Positions 20,801 to 43,952 of a DNA stretch of 64,000 bases are shown here, in pieces (position 1 is the first letter of the stretch; the number at the start of each line of letters is the position of its first letter). Position numbers and translations under genes: made by a program. Under the pieces are notes generated by a model that ran no database searches, was not told the DNA's origin, and worked only from the letters and a program-made list of their open reading frames with translations. Source of the stretch: Dysidea avara (taxonomy: Eukaryota > Porifera > Demospongiae > Dictyoceratida > Dysideidae); assembly GCF_963678975.1 (NCBI RefSeq), contig NC_089280.1, positions 2,431,001 to 2,495,000 on the forward strand, in the 5' to 3' direction.

Positions 20801-23008
20801 TTATCGAACATAGATTTGTACTCTATGGTTATTATGGTCACTAATATAAATACTGCCGGTAGGAGTGAGAGCTATTCCTACTGGAGCATTAAACTGTCCA
20901 TGATCGGATCCTTTGGAACCAAAACAATGCACAAAGTTGCCATCTTTATCAAAGATTGATATACGATGATTGTACGTGTCAGTAACAAAGATGAAGCCAT
21001 ATATGTCTGTGGTGAGGCTGTATGGTCTATCAAACTCACCCTGGCCAGTTCCTTTAGTACCAAATTTGTCTATGTAATTGCCATCCAGGGTAAACCTGTA
21101 TATGGAGTTATGGCTATAGTCCGCTACTAGCAGGTGGTTATTATGGCTGACTGTCACACCATACGGAGAAGCCAATTTTCCTCTTCCTATAGACAAACAA
21201 AATTTTCCAACAGTTGTAAAGACACGGATACATTTATTGCTGGAATCAGCAACATACACTTTGTCATTGTGTGTAGTACATCCATATCCCCATGTGGTAC
21301 CAAACTGTCCTGGATTGGATCCTCGGCTGCCAAATTGGAGCAGGTAATTGCCATCATTATCAAACTTCTGTATCCTATGGTTACCACCATCAGCCACATA
21401 TAAATTGTTGTCTTCATCATATGTAATTCCAAATGGTGATTTAAAGTGGCCATTAGCACTGCCATAGTTGCCAGAGTTGCCCAATGTTTTGACTAATTGA
21501 TCATTGGCATCAAACAAATACACACAATGTTTGGAATAGTCAGCAACTGCCCACACACCATTACTACTAAAAGCTATACTCCAAAGTTTTCCCATAGTAC
21601 TGTTATTGTTTATTGTCTTCTTGGGTTTGTCTAGCAGTGAGTAGTTTATCACAACTGTGATGCAGTAAGAAGTTTCTTTGCTTAACTCTTCATCAACAGA
21701 AATTAAGAACTTCATTTCTCCAGGTGAGGCTGTTACAAAAGACACCATATAGCTACCATCATTGTTATCGTTAACTTTAGCACTGACAAAATCTCTTGTA
21801 ACACTGTGAAGTAGTTGTATATGCCTGCCACCTTGAACACAACGACCACCACTGACATCCTTGGTGATGACAGTAAACTTCACGTCCTGTCCAGCAACTG
21901 CATATGGTGGAAGATCAGCCACTTCAGATGTGCATGCAATAGGATCAGTGATAAGATGGCCAAATTGTGGGAAAGGTATTTTGGTAGGCACAAAATCCAA
22001 AGTGGCTGATTCTTTGAGGATTACAGTAAGCTTGCTACACTTTACATTCAACTGTTCTGTTTCATGCATTACATGCTTTTTCATTGACAGCAGTTCTTGT
22101 TCGTAGCCTTTCTCTACAGCACTATATAATTCTCTGATACTGACAGCTTCTGCTTGTGCAAACTCTACTTCTTCCAGTTGAACAGTAACTGCTTTCTCTC
22201 TTTGTAATACCATCTCCTGTGCTTGGTGTTTGATTTGTTCTTTCTGTTCCATAATCTGTTGAATCAATTTGTCGTAATGCTGATCAATCTTTTTATCTAT
22301 TTCACTGCCCTGCTGTTTAATCTTCTTCCTTGCCTTGTCGGCAGCACTATGAGCCTCTGATAAATCTTTAATCATCTTGTCTATCGAGGCAATAATCTTA
22401 GCCAGCTCTTGTCGATGTTTGCCAGCCATCTTCTTCACTGTGTCATGACTATGACTGGCATGATCCTTCACTGTGCAGTACATACAGACCAACTGGTCAC
22501 AGGTCTCACAATAAAACAACAACTCGATATCATGCTCTTTACACAACATGGTCTTTGGCTTTGGCTGTATGGGAATGTCCTTCTTGGACTTCAATTCTGT
22601 TAGTGGAACTATACCGTGGTCACGAGTCTTGTGGCTACGCTTATGGTATTCATTACAAATATGACACATAAATATGGCACAGTCAGGACAAAACGCTTCT
22701 ACTGGATCTTCTCCAGAGCACTCATCACATTTCACTTGTACCTCACCTTGAACTTTACGTTTTAATATCAACTCATCTACCAGACGATTGATGAAGAATG
22801 CATTGTCCAATTCCTTTACTCCTCCTGCAGGTATTGCTGTTTCTTTTCGACACTCTGGACAGGTAATCTTGGATTGCACATGCATCTTCTCCAGACACCC
22901 TCCACAGTAGAAGTGATGACAGGAGAGATATTTGGGATTCTTGAACAACTGATAGCATATTGGACATGTGAGGTTGTCCATTGCTTTCTTTACCTCTCCA
23001 GCAGCCAT
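20801..23008 (-). CDS. TRIM protein: RING, two B-boxes, coiled coil, filamin, NHL (TRIM2/3/71-like)
   Basis: A single-exon gene of 735 aa from ATG at 23008, which has a good Kozak context (ATCATGGCT). A second in-frame ATG at 23083 would add 25 residues without RING character. Domains in order: C3HC4 RING (Cys15-Cys53, CPICYQLF to CPECRKE), B-box 1 (93-130, CDECSGEDPVEAFCPDC), B-box 2 (156-190, CKEHDIELLFYCETC), coiled coil (about 200-350), filamin-type Ig (about 370-480) and six NHL blades (about 490-735, with repeats such as NNLYVADGGNHRIQKFD). The RING predicts E3 ubiquitin ligase activity. In bilaterian TRIM2/3/71 the NHL propeller binds RNA or protein. The architecture equals LIN-41/TRIM71-class proteins, but sponges have many such genes, so orthology is uncertain. 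A fragment copy lies downstream. Confidence 0.95.
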   Translation of the reverse strand: MAAGEVKKAMDNLTCPICYQLFKNPKYLSCHHFYCGGCLEKMHVQSKITCPECRKETAIPAGGVKELDNAFFINRLVDELILKRKVQGEVQVKCDECSGEDPVEAFCPDCAIFMCHICNEYHKRSHKTRDHGIVPLTELKSKKDIPIQPKPKTMLCKEHDIELLFYCETCDQLVCMYCTVKDHASHSHDTVKKMAGKHRQELAKIIASIDKMIKDLSEAHSAADKARKKIKQQGSEIDKKIDQHYDKLIQQIMEQKEQIKHQAQEMVLQREKAVTVQLEEVEFAQAEAVSIRELYSAVEKGYEQELLSMKKHVMHETEQLNVKCSKLTVILKESATLDFVPTKIPFPQFGHLITDPIACTSEVADLPPYAVAGQDVKFTVITKDVSGGRCVQGGRHIQLLHSVTRDFVSAKVNDNNDGSYMVSFVTASPGEMKFLISVDEELSKETSYCITVVINYSLLDKPKKTINNNSTMGKLWSIAFSSNGVWAVADYSKHCVYLFDANDQLVKTLGNSGNYGSANGHFKSPFGITYDEDNNLYVADGGNHRIQKFDNDGNYLLQFGSRGSNPGQFGTTWGYGCTTHNDKVYVADSSNKCIRVFTTVGKFCLSIGRGKLASPYGVTVSHNNHLLVADYSHNSIYRFTLDGNYIDKFGTKGTGQGEFDRPYSLTTDIYGFIFVTDTYNHRISIFDKDGNFVHCFGSKGSDHGQFNAPVGIALTPTGSIYISDHNNHRVQIYVR

Positions 23009-23298
23009 GATCAGTAATGCTACATGATGTAAATATGTATAAATGGTCAATACAGAATTAGGGCTGTATAAAAGTGCACACATTAGGAGTATTAATCACA
23101 ATAATCAATATTGTCAGGATAATATTACGTATATTACAAAATTACTTATACAGTGTATGCTTTATCAAGGTAGAAACTGGTTGGGTCATCTAAATTACTT
23201 TTGTCCAAGTAAACTGGGTCTCACCCAGATATATAAAATATTTCAGATCTGACTGGGATTGTACATCAGATCATGTGCGTTGATTATACAGTAGCATC

Positions 23299-23953
23299 AA
23301 GAGTTAATAATATTATTAATAGGGCTGCACTGATTCTAGTATCGGTATTGGTATCGGGCCGATACTGCTGTTTTCATGAAGTATCGGAATCGGCCATTAT
23401 ATTGTTGCAGATACCGATTCTTATCACGTGCGAGAATAAAATAACGTTCGTTTGTACTTGCTTATTTTACTAGCACAGTGGACGCCTAAAAGCATAAAGT
23501 ATAACACTAATAACTACCAGCAAGACTACTGATCTATGCTGAAACCTACGTGTGAAAACGCTTTACTGAGAAAAAGATCAATATACTCTAATAGAACAGT
23601 CAATAACTCTAATAGAGCAATCAGGTAGAAGTGACTGTTTCGGTATTAGAATATTCTGTGTTTTTGTAAGCACCATTATGATATTATCTACACTTCTCCA
23701 GAAGAATACTGGAATATCCACTGGCATGCATTTCAGTGACTTCCTTCTACTTCATTATAAACATGAACCATACTGAAAACGTGTACAAGAATACCATGAA
23801 ATGCATTATACAATAAATGTGTGTACTGTGAAGTAGCTACTTTAAGGTACTTGGTATTGGTACTTGTACTTGCAAATACTTCCGAGCTGAGTACTTGGTA
23901 TTTGAAGTATCGGTAAAAAGTGGAATCGGTGCAGCCCTAATTATTAACTCTTG
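23299..23953. mobile_element. hAT-like MITE with GGGCTGCACYGATTC inner ends
   Basis: The ends AAGAGTTAATAAT and ATTATTAACTCTT are inverted repeats that continue into GGGCTGCACTGATTC (left) and GAATCGGTGCAGCCC (right). GTAGCATC flanks both sides (23291-23298 and 23954-23961), an 8-bp duplication. The interior has many GTATCGG words and two CTCTAATAGARCARTCA motifs at 23586 and 23607. GGGCTGCACCGAT is a common hAT MITE terminus, so this may be one element extended by flanking sequence. Confidence 0.75.
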
Positions 23954-24036
23954 GTAGCATCCTGTTTGATGGTGACAATGGAAGGGTGAAATGGAATATT
24001 GCTGAAGAATAGAACACAGTGAGTATAAGTAGTTTC

Positions 24037-24513
24037 CAGTGTTGGGACAATTACTTTTTAAAAGTAACTCATTACATAGTACTTGCAATTGAACTATTTA
24101 GTTACAGTTACATATTACCCATAAAATAAAGTACCTATAATAATTACTATTACATATTATATTACTTTGTGTCTACAGCCTTAAGTTGTCATGTGTGAAA
24201 CTACCACCCTTCTCACATGACATGATTATGCTGTTGGACAATGTACAAATCTTGGTTATAAATAAGAACCTGGTGAATAAGCTTCATTCAATAGGCTTCA
24301 TTACTTTGTTACGCTACCTAGTAAATTAGAAACTTTGTTACTTGTAGTAATAATATTATGCAATATTAGACCTGTTACAGTAACTTCATTACTTAGGTAA
24401 CACGTTACATTTGTAAGTAAAGTAACTTGAGTTATATTACCAGTGTATTTTGTTATATTACTTTGTTACCACAAAAGTAATAATTATTACGTAACGCGTT
24501 ACCCCCAACACTG
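24037..24513. mobile_element. hAT-like MITE with CAGTGTTGGG ends
   Basis: The left end CAGTGTTGGGACAATTACTT and right end (reverse strand CAGTGTTGGGGGTAACGCG) bound a 477-bp unit full of GTAACT/AGTTAC words, a widespread animal hAT MITE signature. The flanks GTAGTTTC and GTAGCTTC are a 7/8 target duplication. There is no transposase. Confidence 0.85.
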
Positions 24514-24663
24514 GTAGCTTCAGATCAAGTAACATGACTGCTCTATTAGAGTATTTTGGTTGCTTGGAATACACATCTCAAAAGCACATAGCAGGCAACT
24601 GATTCATACCATCCATATACAATCTTATGACTTTTCAATGATCAATATTAGCATATGTACATA

Positions 24664-25281
24664 TGACCCATGAGCAAAAACTGGCTGTTTTCACACATTC
24701 CTCAAATTCCATTTTATCGCTTCTCTGTTATCTATAGTATCAAAGGAGTGGACAGCTAATGTTTCAGCCTTTTGTGATGAATAGTCTTGTAGTTATACTG
24801 ATAGACAGTTGGAACAGGAATAAACTTGGATTTGTACAACACCAATATAGCAAATAAATAGCAGGTGCTTATTTAATCAATCACAACTCATGACTGAAAC
24901 ATGCTACGAAGAAGGGTTTGGCTCATTCTGTTCATTGGTACATCAATCAAGGTATGGTGTCCGCCCTGTATGTCCAAAGAAGAAGAAAAAGGCCATTTCA
25001 ACAACTAAACAATTACGGTAAGCTTTATTTCTACCGCATTGGGTAAATAAGCGCTGATAACTCATGTACTGTACGCTGTACGAACACGAAACAAAGATGT
25101 TCTTACTCCCATTGAATAGGAAAATCTGGTGATGTATAGGTTTTATTGATCTGAGCTTTTTTTAAGTACTTACTAAAGCAATTGAAACGTACGTAAAAAG
25201 TTTATGTAGCACGCGTATTTTATTCAATACGTTTTTATAGCAAAATACATAGAATTTTGGGAAAACAGCTAGCTGGTCACA
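24664..25281. mobile_element. TGTGACC-family TIR element, copy 1
   Basis: The right end GGTCACA and a degraded left end TG-ACCCATGAGCAAAA are inverted repeats. TA flanks both sides. The interior shares AGTGGACAGC, ATTTGTACA and CAGGTGCTTA words with copies 2 and 3. The right-hand TA is also the left TA of copy 2. Confidence 0.65.
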
Positions 25282-25283
25282 TA

Positions 25284-25929
25284 TGTGACCATCTCAGTGA
25301 AAACCATCTAGTTCACACAACTTCTGAATTTCTTTTCATTTTCTCAGCGTTATCTGCATTGTCCAAGGAATGGTTCTCCAAAGTTTCAGTCAATTATGGA
25401 GAGTAGTTCGGAATTACAGTGCTAGACAGTAGGGAGAGCAAGATAATCGATTTGTACAGTGACTATACTAAAAATAAACTACAGGTGCTTACATTCGCAG
25501 CCGTAACTTCCATTTGGATTAGTCCACAGAGTTGAGATTTGGCTTACAATGTTCACCATGGATTGGCAGATTGACCAAAGTATAGTTTTAGCCCTGTAGT
25601 CACTTACGCATAGGCGTATGAAAGTGGTTTTACTGAAAAAATGGTGACAATTTCATTTACGTCTACCACATCATAAACAAACGCACTTGACATGCAAACC
25701 ATTGGGCTACAAAAACTTAACTACGATTTTTGAACTCCCCATGAGTAGGTGAATAAGATGGTGTATAGGTTTAATTGATTTAAGACTTCCTTTCCTAAGT
25801 AATGGCTAGAATAAAACTTCCATAAAATTTTCTTTGTAACACGTGTAATTTCAACAATTTTTTAAGATTTCATTTTTCTCAAAATGCATGCTTGTGTGAA
25901 CTAGACGGGTTGTCGCTGAGACGGTCACA
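25284..25929. mobile_element. TGTGACC-family TIR element, copy 2
   Basis: The left end TGTGACCATCTCAGTGAAAA and the inverted right end (CGCTGAGACGGTCACA) have TA on both sides (25282-25283 and 25930-25931). Its interior matches copy 4 at 37508-38082 in CACAACTTCT, GTCCAAGGAATGG and CTTRCATTCGCA. It is about 646 bp and non-coding, and abuts copy 1. Confidence 0.75.
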
Positions 25930-26204
25930 TATGTTAGTGACCAATTATCAAATGGTACCCATTAACAAATATTAGTAGAAATAGTATGCTTTGAAATATA
26001 TCCTTTGACCTTTGGGAGGTCTTTAAAATCCACTAAGAGACCTCTGGGGAGTCAACACACAGCACACCTCACTAATGATCACTGATGTACTGAGTAGCAT
26101 TGTAGATCTCACTAATGTTCAGGAGACATAACAGATCAATGAGCTCTTTCTTTTATAGATAACAATGTGGACAGTGATTGTGGGTTTACATTTTGTGCAA
26201 GATA

Positions 26205-26690
26205 TGTGACCCGCTGAACAAAAACCCAACTTGTTTGCATTTTCCTCAAACTTCATATTATGACTTTTTTGTTGTCTAGAGCAATGGGCTGTTGTTTCAG
26301 CCTTATCTGGTAACAAGAAGAGCAAAACAATCGATTTGTACAGTACCTATACGGGAAGAAAATTACAGGCACTTGTTTAATCAATGATAAATCTTTAGTG
26401 CAATCGACTATGGAGTTGGGACATATGTCATTCTACTCACCAAGAACCGGGGCATTCATCAAGGTATAGATTTTGGCCTAAATGCACCCATACCACTGAG
26501 CAAGAAGGTTGTTCAAGCTGAGAAACAGCAATGATAAAGTCACTTTTTACTGTAATGTAAACAAACACACACAACTCGCGTTTATTTTGTGGTAGAGAAA
26601 CAAAACAATAATACTCTTATTCTCCATGAAGAGGCAACAATAGTAGTGTATTAGAGACCTCAATTCGTGTCTTTCTCTCAGCGGGTCACA
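26205..26690. mobile_element. TGTGACC-family TIR element, copy 3
   Basis: The ends TGTGACCCGCTGAACAAAAA and TCTCTCAGCGGGTCACA are inverted repeats with TA on each side. A 486-bp member, it shares ATCGATTTGTACAGT and CAATCGACTATGG-type words with its relatives. TA targets suggest a Tc1/mariner-like element, but no transposase is present to confirm it. Confidence 0.75.
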
Positions 26691-26744
26691 TATGATGACA
26701 CGATGCTGTTATATTCAACCCACAATCTATCTGCTAGTATAAAT

Positions 26745-27500
26745 CATAAAGATCCTCTTGGTTGGTCTCATTATGAAGAAGTTATCAGTGACCTTTTAGA
26801 CTTCATGCGTGAACATTACAGCAATAATAGTGCCTAAACGACTGTCAACAATAAAGAGGAGAAAAACATCAGAGTTGCCATGACAACACCTCAAGCTTGG
26901 AATTTACTAGCATAGTTGCAGATTTAGGATATTAAAAGTGGCTTGTTGACTAGATAGAGAATAAAATAATAAGGCACTTAATGATAAGCCTTGAGAAAAT
27001 TTTGAGATTATAGAAGCTCTAAGATTGGGTTTTTAGCAACTTCAGTAACAATCACTGTAATTTTAGTTTAAGCTGTGAAATATGCTAACTAACAGTAGGG
27101 TGAAAGTTCTGATTAAGTTGTATTCAACACTATATTGGAGTATCTCGATTATAAAGGAGGTTTTAAAAGCTACAATGAAAGTAATTGAAATGGCATGCTA
27201 CTGAAATACAGTGGTATGATAAATTGTCAGTGTGTATAGCTACAATAAGCTATATTGCTTGACAGCCACTGAGATAAAGCCAACAGAGGTTTCTACTAAA
27301 ACCATAGAAATGCACCTTGGGGTTCTTGCAGATCAGGTCACAAAATTAATGTCACCTAAAAACCAGCTTCACAATATCATCCTGGCACCTTGGCAGTATT
27401 GGTTAGGTATAACCAAGCCCAAAAGTGCCTTCAGTATGACCCTAAATGCTTCCAATAGACTGTTACAAAATTTTACATTTTCTATTCACTAAATGCCTAC
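26745..27500. repeat. 0.75-kb dispersed block, stand-alone copy
   Basis: Nearly collinear with 41118-41805. Shared words include CATTATGAAGAAG, GTCAACAATRAAGAGGAG, CACCTCAAGCTTGG and TCCTGGCRCCTTGGCAGT. At 41 kb the block lies inside a larger TIR element. The plus strand here keeps a short open tail (HYEEVISDLLDFMREHYSN then stop, about 26770-26837) that is broken in the other copy. It may be the end of a transposon-encoded or captured protein, which I do not recognise. Confidence 0.6.
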
Positions 27501-28739
27501 CTGCATGCCTGCCTGATTAACTTTTGCTGATACTCAATAATGGCTAAGGCTACGGGTTTGATTATTTCAATGTTCGACGTCGCTTTGTCCCGAGGCATGC
27601 CTTTTGGCATACCACAGTACTACAAATTTGCTCCAATAAAGCACCCTTAAAAGAAACCATTGCAATAGTTTGTACGCTGAACAGCAGACCTTAATACAAA
27701 CAACCTTTATCATTGAATGAAGGTTTATGTATGTAGCTCAAAGCCGGTTTGCTCATGTGGGTGTTGGACAGATACCTATTCACAGACACATAGTTTTGGC
27801 CAAACCAATTTAAACAAGTTGATGTTATGCTACTTCTAAAAACCAGGCGCCCATGTAGTTAATACCAGCCCATTCTAACTAAATTAATCAACCATGTATT
27901 TATATTCATGCTAATGCTATTATTAATTCAGCTAGATAATTAGATTTGTGAATATTGTGATTTGGCGTATTTTGTAATTCGGTAATTACATTGCTATGCA
28001 CTGCTAAGGAAGCGTAACTATAACAAACCACTTTAAACCACAAATTATGCACAGATGTATCTTCTCAACTGTTTTATAGTGTGTCTATCATGTTTTCTTA
28101 AGCAAATTGTTTAGGGTAAGTCTCAAGGCTGCCCTTCATTTTCATACGGGTAATGCCCCCTTTTCAACTCATAGGATACGTTGTCTCTGGTAGCCTAAAA
28201 GGCCTTCAACGTTGTTTTAAAGTCTATAAAACTGAAAGGGAAGACCGTTTACGAAGTATATGAAGAGTGTAGATATGCCCTCACTCTTTGGCTAGTAACT
28301 TCATGCTCTCACGCCTAACCCTCTATTTCTCACTCTTTCAGCTTAGTTCTCAAGCATTTCTCACGCCTGATAATTAGTCCTGTGCTTAAAATTGGACAGC
28401 CTTGTGCTTATTTATGTACTTTGAGCATGCAGTGACCTTTTTTTTTGGTCTTCACTATCAAAAATCCTGGAGCTGCACTTGAGTCTGGTCCACATTGCTG
28501 GTAGTGTTTGAGGTCTCACTCTTGAGAGGTTGGCATCTCTGAGTCACCATACCAGTATTTCAGACCGCCGAAAAGAAACCACCTCAGAGCAAAGCTTATG
28601 TGTGTGGAAGTTTAATACAGACTTAATTTAGCTTTCAATTCTTACATGCTGACTGCTTTTTACAGTTGTTAACATTTTTGCTCACGTGGGTACGTACATA
28701 CGGACAAACAAACATAGGTAGGTAGGTATCGCGGATTGC
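27501..28739. other. Non-coding stretch
   Basis: No transposon ends, coding exons or RNA genes recognised. A short CTCAAAGCCGGTTTGCT string near 27738 echoes a hairpin seen near 18894. Confidence 0.4.
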
Positions 28740-28804
28740 GTGACCATTGTAATAAGGCTTTGAGGTCAATGATATTATGTGAAAAGTAACCAATCGAAAT
28801 CCAT

Positions 28805-29077
28805 TATAGACTGAGTTTAAAATTAAGTTACAGCTAGTCTATCCGATTCACATGCAAGTAGTTACTCATGCCTGTATCTTATTCAGTAGACTTGAGGTTG
28901 CGGTGGACGGTTCTTTCACTGACGAATAGCATACGCACTATACCGGCTTCTTCAGCAGGCTCTGCTATTAAACATGATGTGTTGCCAAACAATTCATCAC
29001 CTCAGGTCTACTGATACAGGCATGAGTAACTGTGAATCAGATAGATGGCTGCAACTTAATTTTAAACTGAGTCTATA
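28805..29077. mobile_element. Inverted-repeat element with about 95-bp arms
   Basis: TATAGACTGAGTTTAAAATT and its complement bound the unit. The arms also match over GTTACTCATGCCTGTATC and TAGACYTGAGG, around a loop of about 90 bp. It sits inside a repeat whose relative at 30235-30680 lacks it, which supports insertion as a unit. Confidence 0.65.
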
Positions 29078-29194
29078 AGGCCACATAAACTTAACTATTA
29101 GTTTCTCATCCTCCTGTACTCAAAATACCAGTGGGGGAGGGCGGATATTTATTTTATTTTTACTAACTAGATAGCTGAATTAGCTAGCTAAAAT

Positions 29195-30109
29195 TAGAGG
29201 TGTACCGATAATCGGATCCACTACAATATCAGCCACTTTTTACCAATATTGATATCGGTACAGAACAGCAGGAGGACCGATATCGCTACCGATATTTATA
29301 CAGTAGCAATAGTTTGTACATAAACGGATTATGCATTGGTTTTCTACGTTATTCAAGTGGCTCATTGGTGCCTGAGTGGCTTATTGCTCACTCTGCAACA
29401 AGCGCTATGCTACGAGAAGCCATATAAATACACACGATTCTAGTGTTTGCTGCTGGAAAGCCTATCACAGTCTTTACAAATGAAACAGTTATAGAGTACC
29501 TTAGTAATAAAAGAAGGGTCCCAGTAACCAAGGAAACTTGTTGTACCAGCTTCCTCACAAGCCATTAGAATGCGGAGTAATGCAGAAATATCCGTTTTAG
29601 GCTTCATGGGAGTATACATAAAAATGTTTGTGGGTGCCTAATTGTCTGGATTGCACAATAGAAACCCAAGCTGTATACCACCACAGGCAATGAATACGTG
29701 CACACGTTGTAAATGTACACTTTTGTTTGCTTAAAATATTAATGCAAATATTGGATCGACTATAGGTTATCGCAGGGGCGGTGGAGCAGGCCAAAGAGTA
29801 AGGGGGCCAGGCCAGCTGTAAGTTGAAGACAAAAAAAAAGGTCACAACCTGCTGACAATAGCTGCTCTCACATATGTAGCTTGCTACACTGCTTCTCTGA
29901 ATACTGTGACTGCTCTATTAGAGTATGTATCCAGATCCTGACTGTTCTATTAGAGTATCTCGATATTTTCTTGCAAACATTGTCCCATAAAAGTGGGTGG
30001 GGTGGGTGGGAGGGGGGGCATGGCCCACTTGGCCCCCCCACCTATGGGTTATTGGCTTCTTTGGTTGCATCAATATCGGATATTGGAAACCCACATCGGT
30101 ACACCTGTA
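29195..30109. mobile_element. TAGAGGTGTACCGATA element, short copy
   Basis: The left end TAGAGGTGTACCGATAATCG and right end (reverse strand TACAGGTGTACCGATGTGG) are inverted repeats. The flanks GCTAAAAT and GCCAGAAT agree at 6 of 8 bases, compatible with hAT. The interior (CGGTACAGAACAGCAGGAGG, CGATATCGCTACCGATAT) matches the longer copy at 40828-42754. It lacks the 0.7-kb inner block of that copy and carries the nested MITE at 29773-30046. Confidence 0.75.
29773..30046. mobile_element. Nested hAT-like MITE, 8-bp TSD GGTTATYG
   Basis: Starts CAGGGGCGGTGGAGC and ends GGCCCCCCCACCTATG. The direct flanks GGTTATCG and GGTTATTG agree at 7 of 8 bases. The long copy of the host element at 42 kb has continuous sequence at this point (CAGTTATCGGCTTC). 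Two ATTAGAGTA motif copies lie inside near 29920 and 29950. Confidence 0.75.
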
Positions 30110-30264
30110 GCCAGAATGTAGTTTTCTTAGACTGCTCTAGCAAGTTACCAACTTTAAAAGGTGCTGGATGGCTGCACTAAGCCACCAGTAGTACAAAAAA
30201 TCCTTGATGAGGTAAGAAAAACAGCGGTGTGAGCGGGGATGAGAAACTAATAATTAAGTTTATA

Positions 30265-30589
30265 CAAGGGGTCCGCAACTCTAAAAACTCCTGTACGAGA
30301 TTTCAAATCTTTGCGATTTTTCAAGCATATATGGCAAGATTTCAAACCACTTGAAATCTTAGATATCCGGAATAATAGCATCACGTGATACGTAGTGTAC
30401 GAAAGTATGCAGAATTCTTTCTCAAGTTCTCTGCAAATTTATGGATGTAGCATACATGGTGCTGCAAATATGGAGGAAATATACAGAACTTTACAACAAT
30501 TTTCAGAGATTTCAGATTTCATAAGGAGAGATTTCAATAAGATTTCAAAGAGACCTGTACGAGATTTCAAGGGAGTTGCGGACCCCTTG
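30265..30589. mobile_element. hAT-like MITE with CAAGGGGTCCGCAACTC ends, perfect TSD
   Basis: The left end CAAGGGGTCCGCAACTCT and right end (reverse strand CAAGGGGTCCGCAACTCC) bound 325 bp. AGTTTATA is duplicated exactly on both sides (30257-30264 and 30590-30597). The related sequence at about 29080-29105 (reverse strand) runs AAGTTTATGTGGCC without this insertion. Inner sequence is rich in GAGATTTCAA words. It is non-autonomous. Confidence 0.88.
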
Positions 30590-30649
30590 AGTTTATATGG
30601 CCTAATGGCTTTCAATTGGTTACTTTTCACGTGATATCATTGACCTTAA

Positions 30650-31093
30650 GGCCCCTATTTGGTGATTATTAGTTTCTCATCCAGTCTTTCTGAATATTAT
30701 GATGCGGGTGGGAGGGTATTACCATTAGGCTATTATAATATTAATACACTGATGTACAGACCATGATCAAATTTTCGTTCTTCCTCCCACAAATTAACAT
30801 TAGTTTTTAGTCGTAATCGTGCTCTAGCAACTTCATCATAGCAGGATTTCACTTGACTGCTGAAAAAAAAAAAAAACAGTCAAAAATAGAATCCAAACAA
30901 CAGTTCTCCTGGTGTTGTATCAGTGCACTGTAGTTAATTTTAAAACGCCATTGTGTTTCAATACAAATTATGACGGCTTGGTATCACGCGTTCTTCTGAG
31001 GATGCACAGAGTAAATGATATGGCTTATCATGCGGTAGCCTAAGAAGGATGTGGGCGGTGGATGAAAAACTAATAATCACCAAATAGGGACCT
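30650..31093. mobile_element. TIR element with GGYCCCTATTTGGTG ends
   Basis: The left arm 30650-30683 (GGCCCCTATTTGGTGATTAT onward) and right arm 31060-31093 are inverted over about 34 bp with two mismatches. It is 444 bp long. The AAACTAATAATYA inner word is shared with the neighbouring repeats at 29100 and 30245, so this family accounts for much of 28.7-31.1 kb. The target site is unclear. Confidence 0.65.
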
Positions 31094-31782
31094 AACATTT
31101 TTTTTTTGACAAGTCACGCAATCTACAGTACACACGTTTTACGAAAAACAATTTCAGTAAACCAGGCTCGCGCCCACCAAAGGCCGGCTGTGGGTGCACG
31201 CCTGGTTTAAAAACGTGGTGATAGCGAGCTCCACCCCCTATAAACTCCTCCGCATAATGGTACACGATCATACACCATTTTTAATAGTCAAAGGTACAAG
31301 TTACTATTGTTACCACTGTAAAGCGCACCTTAAACACTATTAATCACAGATTATGCAGTTATAGACATACGCACTCTCACATGCACCGAGTACACTACAC
31401 AAAATAATAAGTTGTATAATAGCAGTAGCTACAGTGTACATAGAGCAGCATCTCAGTGTACAAACCTGACACAGATTAAAGCTATGCTTCAGTCTCCGCT
31501 TGAGAATTTCTAATGACAGCGCCCCACGATAAACTTGATTTTCTTATTGTCAGTACGACAATATTTCATTCACAATTACAATTTCCTGTTATGTGATACG
31601 TACCATATCATGTGTACTTAGTGATAAGCTGCACCAAACACAGCTGTACTAAGATGTCCAGCCACTGTAACGTACCTACAGCTTCACAAGAAAGACACTT
31701 GACAATTCAATTGTACAAAAAATTATATTAACAATATTAAAATACATTAAATACATAAAAAGTGTGTATGTGTGGTGTGGCT

Positions 31783-43856
<12,074 letters not shown>

Positions 43857-43952
43857 GTCCGCTGAGTTAGGGCGTGGTGGTCATTATTTGGGATTAAAGT
43901 ATGAACCGATTTGCTCCGTGTAACATCCGTGTTTTCCTGTGACCTCTTCAGC
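43857..43952. promoter_or_regulatory. Bidirectional promoter between ATG5 and HSD17B8
   Basis: Only 96 bp separate the ATG of ATG5 (minus, 43856) from the ATG of HSD17B8 (plus, 43953), so both 5' untranslated regions and transcription starts must lie in or overlap this segment. It contains GAGTTAGGGCGTGGTGG, a possible GC/CACC box, and no clear TATA box, as expected of paired housekeeping genes. The exact start sites cannot be read from sequence. Confidence 0.6.

Noticed and set aside
23009-23083. Upstream in-frame ATG as the TRIM start
   Set aside because: The extra 25 residues are hydrophobic and unlike a RING leader, and the ATG at 23008 has the better Kozak context. It cannot be fully excluded.
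30395-30634. 79-codon open frame on the plus strand
   Set aside because: It spans the interior and right end of the MITE at 30265-30589.
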